The notes: a model not told the origin generated them from the sequence alone. A DNA stretch of 64,000 bases from Alkalicaulis satelles (GCF_008630495.1 NZ_VWOJ01000002.1:697001-761000), one strand, 5' to 3'. Positions 53,083 through 62,669 are shown, numbered from the stretch's first letter. Program-made: numbers and translations.

Positions 53083-53831
53083 GCGCGGGGGCCCTCATCC
53101 ACGCCAGCGTCACGCTGGGCGGACGGTGCGTGCTGGAGGAGGTGAGCCTGTCTGTTTCGCCCGGCGAGCTGGTGGCGCTGGCTGGACCCAATGGCGCGGG
53201 CAAGTCCACAGTGCTGCGCGCGCTTGCAGGCCTGGCGCCCTTGAGCGCAGGCGAGGCGCAGCTCGGCGGGACGGATGTGAAAACGCTCTCGCCCACCCAG
53301 CGGGGCCGCAAGGCGGCCTGGCTCGCCCAGGAGCGCGCCAGCGCCTGGTCGATCCGGGTCAAGGATCTGGCCGCCCTTGGCCGGTTCGCCTGGTCGGGCG
53401 CGCCCTATGAGCGGCTGGCTGAGGCGGACCGGGCAATCGTCGATGACGCGCTGGCCCGGGCGGGCGCAGCGGCGCTGGCCGACCGGCCATTGGACGCCCT
53501 GTCCGGCGGTGAGCAGGCGCGCGCCCATCTGGCCCGCGCCCTGGCGGCGCGCGCGCCGCTGCTGGCTGTGGACGAACCGGCCGCCGCGCTGGATCTGCGT
53601 CATCAATATGAAGCCATGGCGGTGCTGCGCGCCGAAGCCGATCTGGGCCGTTCGGTGATCGCCGCACTGCACGATCTGGACGCTGTGATGCTGTGGGCCG
53701 ACCGGGTGATCGTGCTCGATCAGGGCCGGGTGGCTGCCGACGCCGCGCCCCGCGCTGCGCTGAACGCAGAGCTGCTGGCGCAGGTGTTCGGCGTGCGCCG
53801 CCGTTCTGCAGGCGGCTACGAACCGGTCTGA
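53079..53831 (+). CDS. btuD: Cobalamin ABC transporter ATP-binding protein BtuD-like
   Basis: A 250-residue ABC ATPase with Walker A GPNGAGKST, the signature LSGGEQARAHLARAL, Walker B LLAVDEPAAALD and the switch His in VIAALHDLD. It energises BtuC. Its 3' end overlaps the 3' end of the convergent glutamate dehydrogenase gene by 16 bases. Confidence 0.92.
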   Translation: MSAGALIHASVTLGGRCVLEEVSLSVSPGELVALAGPNGAGKSTVLRALAGLAPLSAGEAQLGGTDVKTLSPTQRGRKAAWLAQERASAWSIRVKDLAALGRFAWSGAPYERLAEADRAIVDDALARAGAAALADRPLDALSGGEQARAHLARALAARAPLLAVDEPAAALDLRHQYEAMAVLRAEADLGRSVIAALHDLDAVMLWADRVIVLDQGRVAADAAPRAALNAELLAQVFGVRRRSAGGYEPV

Positions 53832-56800
53832 GGCGTGGCCAGCTCGCGCAGCTGGGTCGAAGCGATGGCCACTTTTGACAGCGCCCACACGCCCGACGAT
53901 CCCAGCTCCTCCAGCGTGCGGTCGGCCCGGTCCACCTCCGCGTCATGACGCGAGGTCCAGGAGGCCACCAGCTCCCCGGCCCAGTTGCGGTCCGGGGATT
54001 CCACGCCGGCCGCCAGGGACCCGCCCGCCTCGCCGGCATAGGCCATGATCTGATGGGTCAGGGCGTACTGGCTGGCGTACAGGTCCTCGATCAGGCGGCG
54101 CATGGCCAGGCGGTCCCAGTGCAGGCTGGAGGAGAGCTGGCCGCCCGCCCCGCGCAGGACGTCGAACCGGAAGCGCGCGCCCACGGCGTGATAGAGACAG
54201 GCCGCCGCGGCCAGCGGCCAGGACGCCTCGCGCGCCAGATCGATCACGTCCGAGGACGAGGTCAGGGGCTTGAGCCGCGCCACGTCGCGCGCCAGGTCTT
54301 CGGGCGCGCCCTGCTCGGCATAGCCGGCCATGCGGTGGGCGACGCCATCGGCGTCAAACGGCGAGATGACGTCGTCGGCCATGGCCTTGAGCGCATCCAC
54401 GCCGGGCTGATAGGCCGCGATCACATCGGCGACCGGAACCGCCTCGCCGCCCATGGCCCGGCGCGCCAGCCAGTAGGTCTGACGGCGCAACAACCGGATC
54501 ACCTCGTCATGCAAGGCGGTCTGGACCGAGGCGGGGGCCTGGTTGTCCAGCGCATTAATGCGGTCGGTGAAGTCCTTGAAGCGGAAGATGCGCCGGCCCG
54601 CCTCGAAGGCGCGGGCGATGGCGTCCGCCGATGCGCCCGTGCTTTCGATGGCGCGCGACAGGAAGGTGGGGCCGCCCAGATTGACCATGTCATTGGCCAG
54701 GCGCGTGGCGATGATCTCGCGTTTCAGCCGGTGGCCCTGCATGGCTTCGCCGTGGCGGGCCAGCTGATGCGGGAAATAGGTGACCAGCATGTCGGTGAAA
54801 TGGGGGTCGTCCGGCGCGCCGGAGGCCACGATCTCATCAAACAATGTGATCTTGGCATAGCTGATCAGCACCGCGATCTCGGGCCGGGTCAGGCCCAGGC
54901 CCTGCTCTTTCAGCTCGCGGATCTGCTCGGCCGAGGGCAGGCCCTCCACCTTGCGGTCCAGGCGCCCGGCGCGCTCCAGCCGGTCCATCAGGCGCTCATG
55001 GGCGTCGATGTCCTCGGCGGCGTGCTCGCGCGCGATGGTGAGCGCCAGGGACTGGTCGTAATTATGCGCCAGCACGTGCTCGGCCACCGCGTCGGTCATG
55101 GATTCCAGCAGGGCGTTGCGCGCCTTCAGGTCCATCTGGCCGTCGCGGACCATGGGGTTGAGCAAAATCTTGATGTTGACCTCATGGTCGGAGCTGTCCA
55201 CTCCGGCCGAGTTGTCCACGAAGTCCGCATTGCAGCGCCCGCCGCTGCGGGCGTATTCGATGCGCGCAGCCTGGGTCAGGCCCAGATTGGCGCCCTCGCC
55301 GATGACGGCGGCCTTCAGTTCGGCGCCATTGATGCGGATCGGGTCATTGGCCCGGTCGCCCACTTCATAGTCCTGTTCCTGGGACGCCTTTACATAGGTG
55401 CCGATGCCGCCGAACCAGATCAGCTCGGCCTCGGCTTTGAGCAGGGCGCGCATCAACTCGTTGGGCGTAGCGGTCTTGCCCTCAAGGCCGGTGAGGGCGC
55501 GGATCGCGTCATTGAGCGTGATCGCCTTGGCTGAGCGGGAGAACACGCCGCCGCCCTTGGAGATCAGCGAGGCGTCATAGTCCTGCCAGCTGGAGCGGGG
55601 CAGCTTGAACAGGCGCTCGCGCTCGGCCCAGGAGACAGCCGGATCGGCCGGGTCCGGATCAATGAAGATATCGCGATGGTCGAAGGCGGCCAGCAACCGG
55701 ATCTGCTTGGACAACAGCATGCCATTGCCAAACACGTCCCCGGACATGTCGCCCACGCCGATCACGGTGAAGGGTTCGGTCTGGATGTCCTTGCCCATCT
55801 CGCGGAAATGGCGCTGGACCGAGACCCAGGCGCCGCGTGCGGTGATGCCCATCTTCTTGTGGTCATAGCCCGCAGATCCGCCCGAGGCGAAGGCGTCGCC
55901 GAGCCAGAAATCATACTCGCTCTGGGCCACGGTGTTGGCCATGTCGGAAAAGGTGGCCGTGCCTTTGTCGGCGGCGACGACGAGATAGGGATCCTCATCG
56001 TCCCAGCACACCACATTTCCGGGCCGCTTGACCGCGTCCTCGGAGAGGTTGTCGGTGATGTCCAGCAGCCCGCGCAGGAACACCTTGTAGGCCTCCTGGC
56101 CTTCGGCGAGCCAGGCCTCGCGGTCGGAGCGGTCGGGCAATTGCTTGGCGTAGAACCCGCCCTTGGAGCCGACCGGCACGATGACCGCGTTCTTGACCTG
56201 CTGGGCCTTGACCAGACCGAGCACCTCGGTGCGGAAATCCTCGCGCCGGTCCGACCAGCGCAAGCCGCCGCGCGCCACCGGACCGAAGCGGATATGCACG
56301 CCTTCCACCCGGGGGCTCCACACGAAAATCTCGCGATAGGGCTTGGGCTCGGGCAGGTCGCGCAGCTTGCGGCTGGCGATCTTGAGCGAGATCCAGGGCT
56401 TGGGCGCGCCGTGTTCATCGGTCTGGTAGAAATTGGTCCGCAGCACCGCCTCGATCAGGCGCAGTATGCGGCGCAGGGCCCGGTCATGATCGAGACTCTC
56501 CACCGCATCGAGCTGGACGCGCAGCTCCTGGGCGATGGATTTGGCCTTGGCCTCGCGCGCCTTGAGGTCCAGTTCGAGGGCCGGGTCAAACCGGGTTTCC
56601 GCCAGTGACAGAAGCCCGCGCGCAATGTCCGGATGGGCGGCGAAGGCTTCTTCCTGCAAGGACTGGGAGGGGTCCAGGCCCGATTGCTGGCGGTAGCGCG
56701 CGCATGCGCGCAGGAAGGCGGCCTGGCGCCAGGTCACGCCGATGGCCAGCACCAGCCGGTTGAAGCCGTCATCCTCGGCCTGGCCCGACAGAACCGCCAG

Positions 56801-58729
56801 CAGGGCCGCCTCGAAGGGCTCGGCGGCGCTGGCGGCGTCCTTGATGGCGCCGGTGGTCAGGCGCGCCTCGAACTCGTGCACCCACAAGGTTTCGGCGTCC
56901 TCACCCTCGCGCTTGCGGCGCACGGCATAGCCCGATTCAGCCTGCACATGCAGGCCCAGATTCTCCAGCACGGGAAGGACTTCAGACAGGGCCACCTGCT
57001 CGCCGTGGCGGTAGAGCTTCAGGCGCATGCGCCCGGCGCCCTCGCCCGGCGCGTTGAAGGCGCGCGCAGCCAGGGGGCGGTCGGCGCTGATGGTCTCCAT
57101 GCGCTGGATGTCGGCCAGCGCCTCGGCGGCGTTGTAACGCTCGCGATAGCCGGCCGAATAGCCGTCCAGATAATTGAGCGCCGCCCGGCGCAGGGCCGTG
57201 TCGGAGGCGGCGCGCGCCGCGGCGTTGAGTTCGTCCTCCCAGGTGCGCGCCAGCTCGGCCACCTGGCGCTCCAGCTCGGCCGGATCGGGCTCGGGATGCT
57301 TGAACGGGTCCAGGCCGATGATGAAATGGACCCGCGCCAGCGGGCCGTCGCCGAAATTGGGGTAGAAGGCCGACAGCCGTCCGTTGAAGGCCTCGCGGAT
57401 CAGCTCGCCCGCCTGTTCGCGAACCTTGGAGTTATAGCGCTCGCGCGGCACGAACAGCAGGCAGGAGACGAACCGGTCAAACTGGTCGCGGCGCATGAAC
57501 AGCTTGGTGCGCGGACGGTCATTGAGATGCAAAATGCCCAGCGCCAGCTGCAGCAGATCGTCTTCCTCTGTCTGGAACAGCTCGTCGCGCGGATAGTTCT
57601 CCACGATGTTCTGGAGCTTCTTGTAGGAGTGCGAACCCGCCGGCTTGCCCGAGCGCTCGATCACCCGGCGCACCTTGCGCCGGATCAGCGGCACCTCGCG
57701 GGCCATCTGGTCATAGGCGTCGGAGGTGAACAGGCCCACAAACCGGGTCTCGCCGATCACCGAGCCGTCGCTGCGGTAACGCTTGACCCCGATATAGTCC
57801 ATGTAGACGCGCCGGTGGACGCGGCTTTTCATGTTGGACTTGGCGACGATCACCGGAGACGGCGCGCGCAAATACGCCTCGATGGCCGGGCTCAGGAGCA
57901 GCGGCTCGGCGGTGGAGCGCAGCACATTGCGGTCGGGATCGCGCAACACGCCATGCCCGGAATCGGGCACGATATCGGGCTCCTTGCGTTCCAGCTTGCC
58001 GTCCGGCCCCACGATATAGCGATAGTCCCGGCAGCCCAGGAAGGTGAAATGGCCCTCGCGCAGCCAGCGCAGGAAGGCCAGCGACTCCTCAAGCTCGTCC
58101 TTGGGCGCACTGGTGGGCGCCGAGGCGATATGGCCGATCACCTCGTCCATCTGGTCGAGCATGCCCTGCCAGTCATCCACCGCATCGCGCAGATCGATCA
58201 GGGCGGCCATGATCTCCTGCTCCAGGCGGGCGCGGCTCTCCGGCGAGAGCCGGTCCACATGCACCTGGATCATGGATTCCTTGATCACCCGCCCGCCGCT
58301 CCCGACCCGGTTGGCGTCCGAATCGCGGCGCACCTGGACGATGGGATGGAACATGGCCAGCACATCCAGGCCCATGCCTGCGATCTCGCCCATTACCGAA
58401 TCCACCAGGAAGGGGCGGTCCTGACCGATCACCTCGAGAATATCGCGGTCCAGCTCGCGCCCGTCCGCGCCTTGGGCGCAGCGCACGCGCACCTTGATTT
58501 TTTCACCCGGGCGCTCCGCAGCGTAAGCCCAGAACTCCGCGGCCAGGGCCAGCGCATCGTCCATGGACAGGCCAGACATGTCATCGGCCAGAGCGTCGCT
58601 CCAGACCTGCTGGAGATAGCTCTGCGCATCCGACCCGCAGGCTTTGAAGCGCTTGGCGAACAGGGTTTGTCCAGCCTTCTCGAAGGCGTCCTGATTGTAA
58701 GCGTGTGCGACGCTGACGACAGCGTTCAT
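53816..58729 (-). CDS. gdh: NAD-specific glutamate dehydrogenase, 180-kDa class
   Basis: About 1637 residues from ATG 58729 (MNAVVSVAHAYNQDAFEKAG); further in-frame codons upstream overlap the divergent gene's leader and are not used. A long N-terminal ACT-like and helical regulatory part (~700 residues) precedes the catalytic domain: GGLRWSDRREDFRTEVLGLVKAQQVKNAVIVPVGSKGGF holds the substrate Lys residues, and GDMSGDVFGNGML and the helical C-terminal part follow. This large oligomeric enzyme (as in Streptomyces and Caulobacter-type bacteria) oxidises glutamate to 2-oxoglutarate and ammonia. It is monocistronic. Confidence 0.93.
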   Translation of the reverse strand: MNAVVSVAHAYNQDAFEKAGQTLFAKRFKACGSDAQSYLQQVWSDALADDMSGLSMDDALALAAEFWAYAAERPGEKIKVRVRCAQGADGRELDRDILEVIGQDRPFLVDSVMGEIAGMGLDVLAMFHPIVQVRRDSDANRVGSGGRVIKESMIQVHVDRLSPESRARLEQEIMAALIDLRDAVDDWQGMLDQMDEVIGHIASAPTSAPKDELEESLAFLRWLREGHFTFLGCRDYRYIVGPDGKLERKEPDIVPDSGHGVLRDPDRNVLRSTAEPLLLSPAIEAYLRAPSPVIVAKSNMKSRVHRRVYMDYIGVKRYRSDGSVIGETRFVGLFTSDAYDQMAREVPLIRRKVRRVIERSGKPAGSHSYKKLQNIVENYPRDELFQTEEDDLLQLALGILHLNDRPRTKLFMRRDQFDRFVSCLLFVPRERYNSKVREQAGELIREAFNGRLSAFYPNFGDGPLARVHFIIGLDPFKHPEPDPAELERQVAELARTWEDELNAAARAASDTALRRAALNYLDGYSAGYRERYNAAEALADIQRMETISADRPLAARAFNAPGEGAGRMRLKLYRHGEQVALSEVLPVLENLGLHVQAESGYAVRRKREGEDAETLWVHEFEARLTTGAIKDAASAAEPFEAALLAVLSGQAEDDGFNRLVLAIGVTWRQAAFLRACARYRQQSGLDPSQSLQEEAFAAHPDIARGLLSLAETRFDPALELDLKAREAKAKSIAQELRVQLDAVESLDHDRALRRILRLIEAVLRTNFYQTDEHGAPKPWISLKIASRKLRDLPEPKPYREIFVWSPRVEGVHIRFGPVARGGLRWSDRREDFRTEVLGLVKAQQVKNAVIVPVGSKGGFYAKQLPDRSDREAWLAEGQEAYKVFLRGLLDITDNLSEDAVKRPGNVVCWDDEDPYLVVAADKGTATFSDMANTVAQSEYDFWLGDAFASGGSAGYDHKKMGITARGAWVSVQRHFREMGKDIQTEPFTVIGVGDMSGDVFGNGMLLSKQIRLLAAFDHRDIFIDPDPADPAVSWAERERLFKLPRSSWQDYDASLISKGGGVFSRSAKAITLNDAIRALTGLEGKTATPNELMRALLKAEAELIWFGGIGTYVKASQEQDYEVGDRANDPIRINGAELKAAVIGEGANLGLTQAARIEYARSGGRCNADFVDNSAGVDSSDHEVNIKILLNPMVRDGQMDLKARNALLESMTDAVAEHVLAHNYDQSLALTIAREHAAEDIDAHERLMDRLERAGRLDRKVEGLPSAEQIRELKEQGLGLTRPEIAVLISYAKITLFDEIVASGAPDDPHFTDMLVTYFPHQLARHGEAMQGHRLKREIIATRLANDMVNLGGPTFLSRAIESTGASADAIARAFEAGRRIFRFKDFTDRINALDNQAPASVQTALHDEVIRLLRRQTYWLARRAMGGEAVPVADVIAAYQPGVDALKAMADDVISPFDADGVAHRMAGYAEQGAPEDLARDVARLKPLTSSSDVIDLAREASWPLAAAACLYHAVGARFRFDVLRGAGGQLSSSLHWDRLAMRRLIEDLYASQYALTHQIMAYAGEAGGSLAAGVESPDRNWAGELVASWTSRHDAEVDRADRTLEELGSSGVWALSKVAIASTQLRELATPQTGS

Positions 58730-58922
58730 GACCGGCGGCTCCCGGAGTGTGGGGCGCGCGCGAAGCGGCGCGCCTCCAAGGAAAGATGACTGGCCGCACA
58801 CTACTGCGCCCGCCGTACCGTTCAAGCGCTGCGCGGCGTCTGGACCTGTCATCGGGGCTGTGGTCATGTGCGCGCCAGCACGCAAGGACGCCAAAACGTC
58901 CCTTTATCGGAAGGATCGCCCC

Positions 58923-59606
58923 ATGCCCCATGCCCTGATCACCGGCGCCAATCGCGGCCTTGGCCTGGAACATGTCCGCCAGCTCTTGCAGCGCGGCTGG
59001 ACCGTCACCGCCGCCGTGCGCGATCCCCAGGGCGCTGCAGACCTCAAATCGCTTGACCCCGGCGACGGGCGCCTGCGCATCGAGGCCTATGACGCCAGCG
59101 ATCCCGGCGCGGCCAAAGCCTTGCAGTCGAAGGTCAGCGGCCCGCTGGACATCGTGTTCGCCAATGCCGGCGTGATGAGCCGCGCCGGGTTCGGCTCCGC
59201 CGCCGGCGAGGATTTCATCACCGCCATGCAGATCAACGCTCAGGCGCCGCTGGCGCTGGCCGAAGCGTTCGCCGACCAGGTGGCGCGCAGCCAGCTCAAG
59301 GTGATTGCGCTGCAATCAACCCGCATGGGCTCTATCGCCGACAATACGTCGGGCGGGATGTACGCTTACCGCGCTTCCAAGGCGGCGCTCAACGCTGTGG
59401 GCAAATCGCTGAGCATCGATCTCAAGCCCAAGGGCGTGATCGTGCTGATCCTGCATCCGGGCTGGGTGAAAACCGATATGGGCGGGCCGGGCGGCCAGCT
59501 GACGGTCACCGAATCGGTGGAAGGGCAGCTTGACCTGATCGCCCGGGCCAATCCGGCCATGAGCGGGCGCTTCTTCCATGTCAGCGGCCAGGACCTGCCC
59601 TGGTAG
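58923..59606 (+). CDS. Short-chain dehydrogenase/reductase (CsgA/C-factor-like)
   Basis: A 228-residue classical SDR from ATG 58923 (MPHALITGANRGLGLEHV). TGANRGLG binds NAD(P), FANAGVMS follows, and the catalytic YAYRASKAA (YxxxK) and LHPGWVKTDMGGPGG are intact. This short form resembles the sniffer/C-factor carbonyl-reductase group. The substrate is unknown. A bidirectional-looking terminator follows at 59631. Confidence 0.88.
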   Translation: MPHALITGANRGLGLEHVRQLLQRGWTVTAAVRDPQGAADLKSLDPGDGRLRIEAYDASDPGAAKALQSKVSGPLDIVFANAGVMSRAGFGSAAGEDFITAMQINAQAPLALAEAFADQVARSQLKVIALQSTRMGSIADNTSGGMYAYRASKAALNAVGKSLSIDLKPKGVIVLILHPGWVKTDMGGPGGQLTVTESVEGQLDLIARANPAMSGRFFHVSGQDLPW

Positions 59607-59630
59607 TTCAGGCTCTTGAGCTGAAATGCA

Positions 59631-59660
59631 AAACGCCCCGCGCTCAAGCGCGGGGCGTTT
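59631..59660 (+). terminator. Intrinsic terminator after the SDR gene
   Basis: A long perfect stem AAACGCCCCGCGCT/AGCGCGGGGCGTTT (59631-59644 with 59647-59660) with a two-base loop and flanking A/T runs terminates transcription after the SDR gene. Confidence 0.88.
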
Positions 59661-60081
59661 GACTTGAGGGGACGGCGCCGCCGGACGGGGACAGGCATGT
59701 CCGGCGGCGCCTGCAGGCCTCATCGGGCAGGCTGGGGGGACGCACTCTGAGGCCTGTTTGCTGTACGCGTTTTGTGAAGCTGTTCAACCTGTCCCGAGAT
59801 ATAATACGCAGCACGCAATGTGCAAGCACTGTTCGCTGTGTGTTATCCGCCCCGCCTTGCCTGCCGGCCGGGTCCGGCGCGCGTGCGCGCGATGAACCCG
59901 AAATCGCCAAGAGTCTGATTTTCTTGCCCGGGCTGTTCTGCCCATGCCCCGTTAACTTCATTGTCATTAGAGCGTGCTGGCGCGGACAGGCGCAAGCGTG
60001 CGTCGGTCACAAGTCTGTGAGGGGCGTGATCTGCGCGGCTGCGCTTGCCTGGAGAGCACAGACGCCTATTGTTCAAACCCC
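59661..60081. other. 420-base gene-free region with a hairpin and a -10-like motif
   Basis: No convincing gene lies here; the only sizeable frame (59774-60085) is compositionally unlike a protein. A 12-bp stem hairpin (59674-59685 with 59700-59711) follows the SDR terminator. A perfect TATAAT lies at 59800-59805 but with no clear -35 at the right distance. A small RNA between about 59812 and 59930 is possible but unproven. Confidence 0.4.
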
Positions 60082-60645
60082 ATGATTGAGCTGGTTCTTG
60101 CCCTAGCCCAGGCCGATGCCGCCCCCGTGATTCGTCTCGACGAAGCGCGGGCGCATCAGACGCTGGAGGAGCGCCTTGAGGCGCGTCTGTCCGCCCTGAA
60201 AGAGGCGGAGACGCCCGCCTCGGCGGACATGATCGCCGATGAGGTCATCTCACTCTGGCGCCAGCAGGCCGGTCCCGTGGCCGATCTCCTGCTCAAGCGG
60301 GCGCATGAGGCGAGCGAGCGCGGCGACCGGGACACCGCACGCAGATCCTTGAATCACTTGCACTTGCTGGAACCGGACTTTGCCGAAGGCTGGGTCGCGG
60401 CGGCCCGGCTGGCCGCCGAGGACGAGGACTGGAGCTTTGCGCTGGAGGCGCTCAACACCGCTGTCACCCATGAGCCGCGCCGGTTTGACGCCTGGGTCAT
60501 GCTGGGCCAGGCGCTGGAGCGCGCGGGGGCGCGTGAAGCGGCGCTGGAAGCGTATGAAGAGGCGCTCGGCGTCCATCCTCACCACGCCCGTGCGGGCCAG
60601 GCGCAAGCGCGTCTGTCGCGTGATCTGGCGGGGCGCGCCCTGTGA
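60082..60645 (+). CDS. TPR-repeat protein
   Basis: About 187 residues from ATG 60082 (MIELVLALAQADAAPVIRLDEA); a longer frame upstream is non-coding in character. Two to three TPR repeats (ARRSLNHLHLLEPDFAEGWVAAARLAAEDEDWSFALEALNTAVTHEP, read as A-x3-L-x6-P steps, then the GQALERAGAREAALEAYEEALGVHP repeat) occupy the second half. It likely serves as a protein-binding adaptor, possibly exported by its hydrophobic N-terminus. It overlaps the next gene by 4 bases (GTGA). Confidence 0.75.
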   Translation: MIELVLALAQADAAPVIRLDEARAHQTLEERLEARLSALKEAETPASADMIADEVISLWRQQAGPVADLLLKRAHEASERGDRDTARRSLNHLHLLEPDFAEGWVAAARLAAEDEDWSFALEALNTAVTHEPRRFDAWVMLGQALERAGAREAALEAYEEALGVHPHHARAGQAQARLSRDLAGRAL

Positions 60646-61643
60646 GCGCTAGCCTTGCTTATCCCCCGGTTCCCGTAGTGATAACGGCGATTTCCGTTTT
60701 GATAATGGCGGTTCTGGTGCTGTCGGCGTGCGCGGCCGGCGCCGGGCGGTCATCAGACATCGCCGAGCGTTTCGCCCCCGATGGGGCGTTCCTCACCGTG
60801 CAGGACGTGGCGCTGCACTATCATGTGACGGGACCGGAGGGCGCGCCCGCGGTGCTGGCGCTGCACGGCGCCTCGGCCAATCTGCATGAGCTCAGGAGCG
60901 CGCTGGAAGGCCCGCTGGCGCACTACCGGGTGATCTGGCTCGACCGGCCGGGGCTGGGCTGGAGCGAACGCCCGTCCGGCGCCTGGAGCCCGCAGCGCGA
61001 GGCGGCGCTGATCGCGGCGTTTCTGGATGCGATGGAGACCGGACCGGTCACGGTGATCGGTCATTCCTGGGGCGGGGCGATCACGCTGCGCCTGATGATG
61101 GACCATCCTGACAAGACCGCCGGGGCGGTGCTGATCGCGCCGGCCCTGCGCGCCCATGTGGGCGAGGCGGCGTTCTACAACCGGGCGACGCTCTGGCCGG
61201 TGGTGGGTCCGGTGATCACGCACGCGGTGGTTCCGCTGTCCGGTCCCGGCCAGCTGGAGAGTGGGGCGGCGAGCGCCTTCCATCCCGAACCCCTGCCGGA
61301 CAATTATGTGGAGCGCGTTCGCCTGGCGCTGATCCTGCGCCCCGGCCCGTGGCGGGCCAATGCCGAAGACATGGCCCGGGTCAATGACCATCTGGCCGCC
61401 CAGGAAGAGCGCTATGGCGAGATCACCCAGCCGGTGATCCTGATCGCCGGGCCGCAGGACTCGGTGGTCTCCACCCGGCGCCACGCGCACCCGGTGGCTG
61501 AGACCCTGCCGGCGGGCGAGCTGCGCGAGCTGGACGCGGCGGGCCATAACCCGCACCATGGCGAGGCGGGCGCGGCTGCGGTTGTGGAGGCGCTGGAGAC
61601 CGTGCGGGCGCGTTTGACCGCGCCGGATGCGCGTAACCATTGA
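60642..61643 (+). CDS. Lipoprotein alpha/beta hydrolase
   Basis: A 333-residue protein starting at GTG 60642. A hydrophobic helix ends in VLVLSACAAG, a lipobox. The hydrolase core shows LALHGASANLHEL (HG oxyanion), LDRPGLGWSERP, the nucleophile elbow GHSWGGAITL, and a late LDAAGHNPHHGE with the catalytic His. Members are esterase/epoxide-hydrolase-like. It is coupled to the TPR gene. Confidence 0.85.
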   Translation: MSASLAYPPVPVVITAISVLIMAVLVLSACAAGAGRSSDIAERFAPDGAFLTVQDVALHYHVTGPEGAPAVLALHGASANLHELRSALEGPLAHYRVIWLDRPGLGWSERPSGAWSPQREAALIAAFLDAMETGPVTVIGHSWGGAITLRLMMDHPDKTAGAVLIAPALRAHVGEAAFYNRATLWPVVGPVITHAVVPLSGPGQLESGAASAFHPEPLPDNYVERVRLALILRPGPWRANAEDMARVNDHLAAQEERYGEITQPVILIAGPQDSVVSTRRHAHPVAETLPAGELRELDAAGHNPHHGEAGAAAVVEALETVRARLTAPDARNH

Positions 61644-61725
61644 GCCGCGCGCTTGCCCTTGAGGCCCCGCCTCGCCTATGCATCCGGGCCGATCCCTTGA
61701 CCCCGCCCACCCAGGAGACACGCTC

Positions 61726-62007
61726 ATGGCCGATATCGCCGCCCTTCCCGAAAAAGACGAATCCGACGCCATCGGCGCGGCGGCGCGCGATCAGCTGAAA
61801 AGCTTCGTGTCGCGCATCGAGCGCCTGGAAGAGGAAAAGGCCGGCATCGCCGCCGATATCAAGGAAGTCTATGCCGAGGCCAAGAGCTTCGGGTTCGACA
61901 CCAAGGTGTTGCGCAAGGTGATCTCGATCCGCAAGCAGGACCGCAATGAGCGCCAGGAGCAGGAAGCCCTGCTGGAGCTGTATCTGGGCGCGGTGGGAGA
62001 GTTCTGA
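61726..62007 (+). CDS. gapR: GapR-type (DUF2312) DNA-binding protein
   Basis: 93 residues from ATG 61726. The core [28 protein letters not shown] and [28 protein letters not shown] match the DUF2312/GapR family closely. In Caulobacter GapR is an overtwisted-DNA-binding nucleoid protein that helps topoisomerases during replication and transcription. It forms a tetrameric clamp. The mature length is typical (~90). Confidence 0.94.
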   Translation: MADIAALPEKDESDAIGAAARDQLKSFVSRIERLEEEKAGIAADIKEVYAEAKSFGFDTKVLRKVISIRKQDRNERQEQEALLELYLGAVGEF

Positions 62008-62057
62008 GCCGCACATCTTGCGCCGGACACCGGGCCGGAAACCAAAAAGGGGCGCTG

Positions 62058-62594
62058 ATGGCCCGCGGGCGTGATGATGCGCCGCCAGACGGCAAGCCGG
62101 CCGCCCGCGATGACCGGGCCGCGCGCAAGGCGCTGGCCCGCATCCGCAAGGCGCGCGCCGCCGTGGACCGCGCCATCGCGGACGCCGAGGACCCGGACGC
62201 GGCTCAGGCCGCCCGCGCCGCGCTGACCGACTGGGAAGATGAATTCATGAGCTCGGTGGAGGCGCGCCTGACGCGCTTCGGCTCGGCCTTCGCCGATCCG
62301 GCCAAGGGCGCGCCGGGCGAGGCGCTGTCCCATCTGCAGCTGGTCAAGCTCAAAGAGATCGAGGCCAAGGCCCGCGGCAAGCCCCGCAAGGGCTTTAACC
62401 GCCGCTCCAGCTTCCGTCCCAAGGCGCCGGCCTCCAGGGCCCGGGCGCGCGATATTCACGAGGACATGCCGGAGGCGGCGCCGGCGCCGGAAGCCACTGT
62501 TCGCGATGAGGCGCCGGGCTTGTCGCCTGCCCGCGCCGCCCGCCCGGCGCTGCGCATTATTCGCGGCGGGCGCGATGACTCAAACGACGCCTAG
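62058..62594 (+). CDS. Basic protein of unknown function
   Basis: A 178-residue protein rich in Ala and Arg. The first 110 residues look helical (ARKALARIRKARAAVDRAIADAED; DWEDEFMSSVEARLTRFGSAFADP), then come a basic KARGKPRKGFNRRSSFRPK stretch and a disordered tail. A nucleic-acid-binding role is conceivable from charge. It follows gapR by 50 bases. No homologous family is recognised. Confidence 0.6.
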   Translation: MARGRDDAPPDGKPAARDDRAARKALARIRKARAAVDRAIADAEDPDAAQAARAALTDWEDEFMSSVEARLTRFGSAFADPAKGAPGEALSHLQLVKLKEIEAKARGKPRKGFNRRSSFRPKAPASRARARDIHEDMPEAAPAPEATVRDEAPGLSPARAARPALRIIRGGRDDSNDA

Positions 62595-62638
62595 GCGGGC
62601 CAATGGCTCGAATACGAAGGGCGGAACCCCAATGACAA

Positions 62639-62669
62639 GCGGGGGCGGACTTGAGCAGCCTGCCCCCGC
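62639..62669. terminator. GC hairpin between the basic-protein gene and the metalloprotease gene
   Basis: GCGGGGGC (62639-62646) and GCCCCCGC (62662-62669) form an 8-bp stem between two convergent stop codons. No T-run is present, so the call is weak. Confidence 0.4.

Noticed and set aside
53816-53831. Overlap of btuD and glutamate dehydrogenase ends as a sequencing error
   Set aside because: Both C-termini are plausible, and 16-base convergent overlaps are normal in this compact genome.
56633-58789. A 718-residue frame opposite the glutamate dehydrogenase gene
   Set aside because: It is antisense to a strongly recognised protein and has no recognisable motifs.
59968-59977. Another TAGAGCGTG end of the repeat element
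   Set aside because: Only about 9 bases match and the rest of the element is missing.
59774-60085. A 103-residue frame starting MKLFNLSRD
   Set aside because: Irregular composition, no ribosome-binding site and no motif; it ends on the start of the TPR gene by chance.
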